Assembly: GCA_001786365.1 (NCBI GenBank)
Contig: MFWK01000022.1
Location: 6,735 to 70,734, forward strand
Source: Candidatus Nomurabacteria bacterium RIFOXYD2_FULL_35_12
Lineage (GTDB): Bacteria; Patescibacteriota; Minisyncoccia; Phycocordibacterales; UBA9973
Length of the DNA: 64,000 nt
Direction of reading: 5' to 3'
Below the pieces are notes generated by a model. That model had not been told where the DNA came from and did no database searches. It saw only the letters and a program-made list of their open reading frames with translations. Below are positions 61,101 to 64,000 of this stretch, piece by piece; positions within the stretch are counted from its first letter, which is position 1; each line of letters opens with the position of its first letter. Position numbers and translations under genes: made by a program.

Positions 61101-62510
61101 TTAAAGCAAATCTATATCAGCTTGAATTTTTAATTTCAATTTTTGAACGCTTCGGCTATAAGAACAAGAAGTTCCCGTGCCTTTTTTTACTGTTTCATAT
61201 TTTTTTGTTTTTGTATTATATATTTGGTTAAGACCTGTTCCATAGTAACTGCAAGCTGCTTTGTTTTGCTTACTAGTGCTCGTGCCCACTGCTCCAAGAT
61301 CTGATAAAAACATTCCTGAAGCCATAAATGCATCTCTCGGAGCCCACGGATTGGCAACAGAACCCAAAACATCTTTCAGACGACTAGCAAAAATCTTCCA
61401 AGTAGAAGGAATAAATTGTGCCGGCCCCATAGCCCCGCCATAGCCTTTTATATTTGCCACCGGACAAGAAACAGCAGTTTTATAAGCATTAAATCCCAGC
61501 TCCACAGTCATACTCAAAAATACCGGAACATCACGCGTAGGATTCATCACATTTGCAAAAACTTTTCCAGTATTTTTACCGACGCCAGCCCCTGTATCAG
61601 GATTCGTCAGATAACACTGCCCGACATTTGCGCCAAGGCTGGACTCTTGAGTTAAAATCGCCAACAAAAATGCCGGATCAACTCCTAATTTACTTTTTAC
61701 TTCATTTGCATATTGCAACGCTGTTCCGAAATCAATTTTTTGCGAAATACCGGCAAGACTAAAAAGAGCACTGCGAATTTTATTTGCTTGAACTTTTTTT
61801 GCATCTGCTAATTTTTGATATTCTGCCTCTTTATTTTTTGAAATAGATAAAAGTTGTTTTTTCTCTGCTTCGGATTTCGCCACAGTTTTCTGAGCACTTT
61901 CTAACTCAGCTTTTGCATCAAGTTCGGCACTTTGTTTATTTTCTAAATCTTTTTTTGCAACTTCAGTTTGTGTTTTGGCTCCATTGACTATATCAATCGA
62001 AGATTTTACAGCTTGCTTTATCGAAGTGTAAGATTCTAAATCACTATAAAAATCTGAAACGCTTTTATTTGAAAGAATTAAACTGACTAAATTCCCATCA
62101 TCAAATTCATTTGTATTTCTGAGCAATTGAGCTAAAGATTCATGTTCACGCTCTATCTTGTCGGAAAGTGATTTGATGGTATTAACTTTTTCAGTAATAT
62201 TTACTTTTAATTGAGCTATTGTGAGAGCTCTGGCTTTTATTTTTGCTTTTAATGTATTTATCTTGCTAGTTAGATAATCCACATCCCCTTTCAAAGTTCC
62301 AGAAGTTTTTTGTTGCTCTTTTTGTTGTTCCAATAAAGCTGAAAGCTGAGCTTCTATCTGAGAAAGTTCATTTTGGCAATAATCTTTATCGGACTGAGCG
62401 GAAGATACTGTAAGCGTCAAACAATCAAAAACAGCATATGTTTTATGCCCTGAAAGACTAAAAAATAAAGATATTATAAAAATAAAAGCTATGACTGCGT
62501 TTCTCGTCAT
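61101..62510 (-). CDS. Secreted coiled-coil protein with lytic-transglycosylase-like domain
   Basis: A signal peptide (about 1-26, AVIAFIFIISLFFSLSG) leads to a long coiled coil (about 40-255) like that of EnvC/PcsB amidase activators. The C-terminal ~190 residues resemble soluble lytic transglycosylases: LLAILTQESSLGANVGQCYL with a candidate catalytic Glu, then GYGGAMGPAQFIPSTWKIFASRL and NPWAPRDAFMASGMFLSDLG. It probably cuts peptidoglycan at the cell surface. The coiled coil plus catalytic domain in one chain is an economical design seen in CPR and firmicutes. The length is 469. Confidence 0.85.
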   Translation of the reverse strand: MTRNAVIAFIFIISLFFSLSGHKTYAVFDCLTLTVSSAQSDKDYCQNELSQIEAQLSALLEQQKEQQKTSGTLKGDVDYLTSKINTLKAKIKARALTIAQLKVNITEKVNTIKSLSDKIEREHESLAQLLRNTNEFDDGNLVSLILSNKSVSDFYSDLESYTSIKQAVKSSIDIVNGAKTQTEVAKKDLENKQSAELDAKAELESAQKTVAKSEAEKKQLLSISKNKEAEYQKLADAKKVQANKIRSALFSLAGISQKIDFGTALQYANEVKSKLGVDPAFLLAILTQESSLGANVGQCYLTNPDTGAGVGKNTGKVFANVMNPTRDVPVFLSMTVELGFNAYKTAVSCPVANIKGYGGAMGPAQFIPSTWKIFASRLKDVLGSVANPWAPRDAFMASGMFLSDLGAVGTSTSKQNKAACSYYGTGLNQIYNTKTKKYETVKKGTGTSCSYSRSVQKLKLKIQADIDLL

Positions 62511-62542
62511 AGCTTTTATTATACCATAATTTTATAAAATTT

Positions 62543-63268
62543 TTACTTCTTTTCTGCCTTCTTTTCCCCGCCTGCAACGCTATGCGCAGCATTGCGGGCA
62601 GGTTCTTTAGCTGGTGTGGTGGTGGCTGGTTCTGCTCCAGGCACTCCTTCTTCTTCTTTCTTGCCTTTCTTCTCTACTTCAATAGCGGACAAATCAGGAG
62701 CAACTACGACTTCTTCTTTTTCTTCAACTTGAGCAACGACAGAAGCTACGACATCGCCTGTATTTGTGATGACGACGACTCCGGATGGCAATTTTATATC
62801 AGAAACGAAAACGTTATTATCCAAGGTTTCAAGTTTTGAAATATCTACAACTAAATTGTGCGGTAAATCTGCAGGCAAAGCTTCGATTTCTATTTCATGA
62901 AGAACTTTCACAAGATTTCCAATACCACTCTTTACCGCATTTGAAATACCTTCGAATACAAGAGGAACCTTGACTCGAATTTTCTTTTTCATATCAATAA
63001 CCAAAAAATCCACATGGATTGGCTCATCGGTGACTGGGTCTACTTGCACTTCATGAATAAGAGCATTCACATCGCCAGCAGGAGTAGAAATCTTGATAGC
63101 AGAAGACTCTCCGGCATCTCGCCAGATTTTCTTGAATTCAACGATAGAAAGTGTTACAGATGTGGTCTTTTCCCCTGCTCCGTAAAAAACAGCTGGGATT
63201 TTCCCAGACTTTCTCAAAACACCCAATTTTGTATCTAAATCTCTTTTATCAGCTTTAATTACAAACAT
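62543..63268 (-). CDS. rplY: Ribosomal protein L25 (TL5/CTC type)
   Basis: L25 binds 5S rRNA. The 241-residue CTC-type protein has an N-terminal 5S-binding domain and a C-terminal beta domain (VPLVFEGISNAVKSGIGNLVKVLHEIEIEALPADLPHNLVVDIS). The ATG at 63268 (MFVIKADKRDLDTKLGVLRKSG) is used; an upstream in-frame ATG at 63328 would translate the leader hairpin. Residues ~222-234 of the tail (PARNAAHSVAGGE) are encoded by a palindrome also present in rseP. The tail is otherwise Ala/Pro/Lys-rich. Confidence 0.94.
   Translation of the reverse strand: MFVIKADKRDLDTKLGVLRKSGKIPAVFYGAGEKTTSVTLSIVEFKKIWRDAGESSAIKISTPAGDVNALIHEVQVDPVTDEPIHVDFLVIDMKKKIRVKVPLVFEGISNAVKSGIGNLVKVLHEIEIEALPADLPHNLVVDISKLETLDNNVFVSDIKLPSGVVVITNTGDVVASVVAQVEEKEEVVVAPDLSAIEVEKKGKKEEEGVPGAEPATTTPAKEPARNAAHSVAGGEKKAEKK
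62565..62602. repeat. PARNA-type palindrome inside rplY
   Basis: CCTGCAACGCT...AGCATTGCGGGCAGG hairpin, differing from the rseP copy at few bases. It encodes EPARNAAHSVAGGEK near the C-terminus of L25. Confidence 0.85.
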
Positions 63269-63289
63269 ATAACTTAATACAATATTATC

Positions 63290-63345
63290 TCCTCGACTCG
63301 GAAATGGAAAAAGAAAGATATTTTCCATTTCCCTCGCCTTACGTC
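63290..63345 (-). promoter_or_regulatory. Hairpin leader of rplY
   Basis: GGAAATGGAAAA / TTTTCCATTTCC forms a 12-bp stem, flanked by CGAC..GTCG pairing. On the minus strand the lead-in GCGACGTAAGGCGAG recalls the GCGACGGCGCGAG hairpin of the three-stem family. It is inside the predicted ~85-base leader, so it may be an L25 autoregulatory structure or another palindromic element. Confidence 0.45.
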
Positions 63346-63357
63346 GCTAATAAAGAT

Positions 63358-63385
63358 AGTATATATAAAAATACTAAAAAAGCAA
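63358..63385 (-). promoter_or_regulatory. rplY promoter
   Basis: On the minus strand TTGCTT (63385-63380), 16-bp spacer, TATACT (63363-63358), just downstream of the aldolase stop. Confidence 0.5.
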
Positions 63386-63397
63386 ATATAAATTCAA

Positions 63398-64000
63398 CTA
63401 TTTATATTTCCCAATAGATGCCAGGCTATTATTTTGAGCAGATTGCAAGAGAAGCTCTTGCGCACCTGATACATCATTTGGATTCTTTGCCCAAGATTTA
63501 AAAGCAGGATTTTGAATCGCTCGGCCATAAGAAAATGAAAGTGGCCAAGGAAGAAAATTATTCTTATGCATTGCATTCAAATTCATTGTCGCCTCGAGAT
63601 CGAACTGCCCACCGGAGAGAAAAACAATTCCACCGATATCCTCCGGCACATGTTCCTTTAAACATCTCAAAGTTATTTCGGCTACTTTTTCCGGAGAAGA
63701 TTTTTCTTTTGATTCTTTTCCAGAAATAACCATGCTGGTTTTCAAAATCATCCCCGGTAAGAAAACATTCGCATCTTTAAGCTTGGCAAAAACCATTTCC
63801 AGATTGCGAGCAGTCACTTGATAGCATTTTTCTAAAGTATGATTTCCATCTATTAAAATTTCTGGTTCAACGATTGGTACAATGTCATTTTCTTGGCACA
63901 ATATCGCATATTTTGCGAAAATTTCCGCATTTACTTTCATACAATCAAAGCTAGGAATATGCACACCTATAGTATAAACTGCGCGCCATTTTGCAAAAGT
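63398..64000 (-). CDS. Class I fructose-bisphosphate aldolase (partial at window edge)
   Basis: The frame is open to base 64000, so the N-terminus lies outside. The visible part begins TFAKWRAVYTIG, then FAKYAILCQENDIVPIVEPEILIDGNHTLEKC, GMILKTSMVISGKE with the Schiff-base Lys candidate, and GGIVFLSGGQFDLEATMNLNAM. These are hallmarks of the FBA class I lineage found in animals and some bacteria. The reaction splits fructose-1,6-bisphosphate in glycolysis. About 200 residues are seen of ~350. Confidence 0.9.
   Translation of the reverse strand, partial: TFAKWRAVYTIGVHIPSFDCMKVNAEIFAKYAILCQENDIVPIVEPEILIDGNHTLEKCYQVTARNLEMVFAKLKDANVFLPGMILKTSMVISGKESKEKSSPEKVAEITLRCLKEHVPEDIGGIVFLSGGQFDLEATMNLNAMHKNNFLPWPLSFSYGRAIQNPAFKSWAKNPNDVSGAQELLLQSAQNNSLASIGKYK

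Noticed and set aside
63269..63328. 20-residue N-terminal extension of rplY
   Set aside because: It covers the leader hairpin, and the family begins at MFVIKADKRD.

Overview
The window is a gene-dense, AT-rich (roughly 35-37% GC by eye) bacterial chromosome segment using the standard bacterial code. Short spacers, many few-base overlaps, compact proteins, an HTH/LAGLIDADG-like protein beside a tRNA and three copies of a Cys-rich zinc-ribbon protein suggest a member of the Candidate Phyla Radiation (Patescibacteria, Parcubacteria-like). That placement is inference; there is no rRNA here. No stretch over about 300 bases lacks a gene.

Layout. 1-3176: guanine/adenine nucleotide genes (partial guaA on -, then guaB-purA on +). 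3285-3851: a membrane protein of foreign-looking composition. 3945-14042 (- strand): a purine operon read as GNAT acetyltransferase, MetA-like acyltransferase, purL (with a PurS-like front), a zinc-ribbon protein, purQ, purF, purN, purD. 14069-25592: glmS, yvcK, a HAD enzyme, a DUF2914-like membrane protein, a VIT1/CCC1-type transporter, csaA, small proteins, tRNA-Gln, an HTH/LAGLIDADG-like gene, dnaX, a broken cytochrome b5 gene next to a ferric-reductase-like gene, and dusB. 25697-36355: ftsQ-like gene, serS, dprA, topA, a RelA/SpoT gene, parB, tRNA-Leu, an HTH-MurA fusion with a palindromic operator, miaA. 36452-48826: a second foreign-looking gene, aldehyde dehydrogenase and acetolactate-synthase-like genes, tRNA-Trp, rpmG, alr, ddl, two more zinc-ribbon genes, rseP, frr, holB. 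49015-58283: mreB, a small hypothetical gene, rsmI and a complete F-type ATP synthase operon (atpZ-B-E-F-H-A-G-D-C). 58341-64000: a short asparaginase, tRNA-Ile, an RRM protein, rpmE-prfA, a lytic transglycosylase-like protein, rplY and a partial class I fructose-bisphosphate aldolase.

The most striking signal is a dense population of palindromic elements of at least six families. They lie between genes and also inside coding sequences, where they keep the frame and add 7-33 residues (purA, purQ, acetolactate-synthase-like gene, topA, dusB, holB, atpG twice, rseP, rplY). Members of one family recur in unrelated genes in the same orientation and frame, recalling Rickettsia palindromic elements. 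One family ends exactly at the start codons of topA, frr and mreB. Two larger multi-stem families sit at junctions inside operons, including atpE/atpF and atpD/atpC. Other notable points are several promoters placed so close to the start codon that transcripts should be nearly leaderless, and an HTH-MurA fusion whose promoter carries an 18-bp perfect palindrome between -35 and -10.
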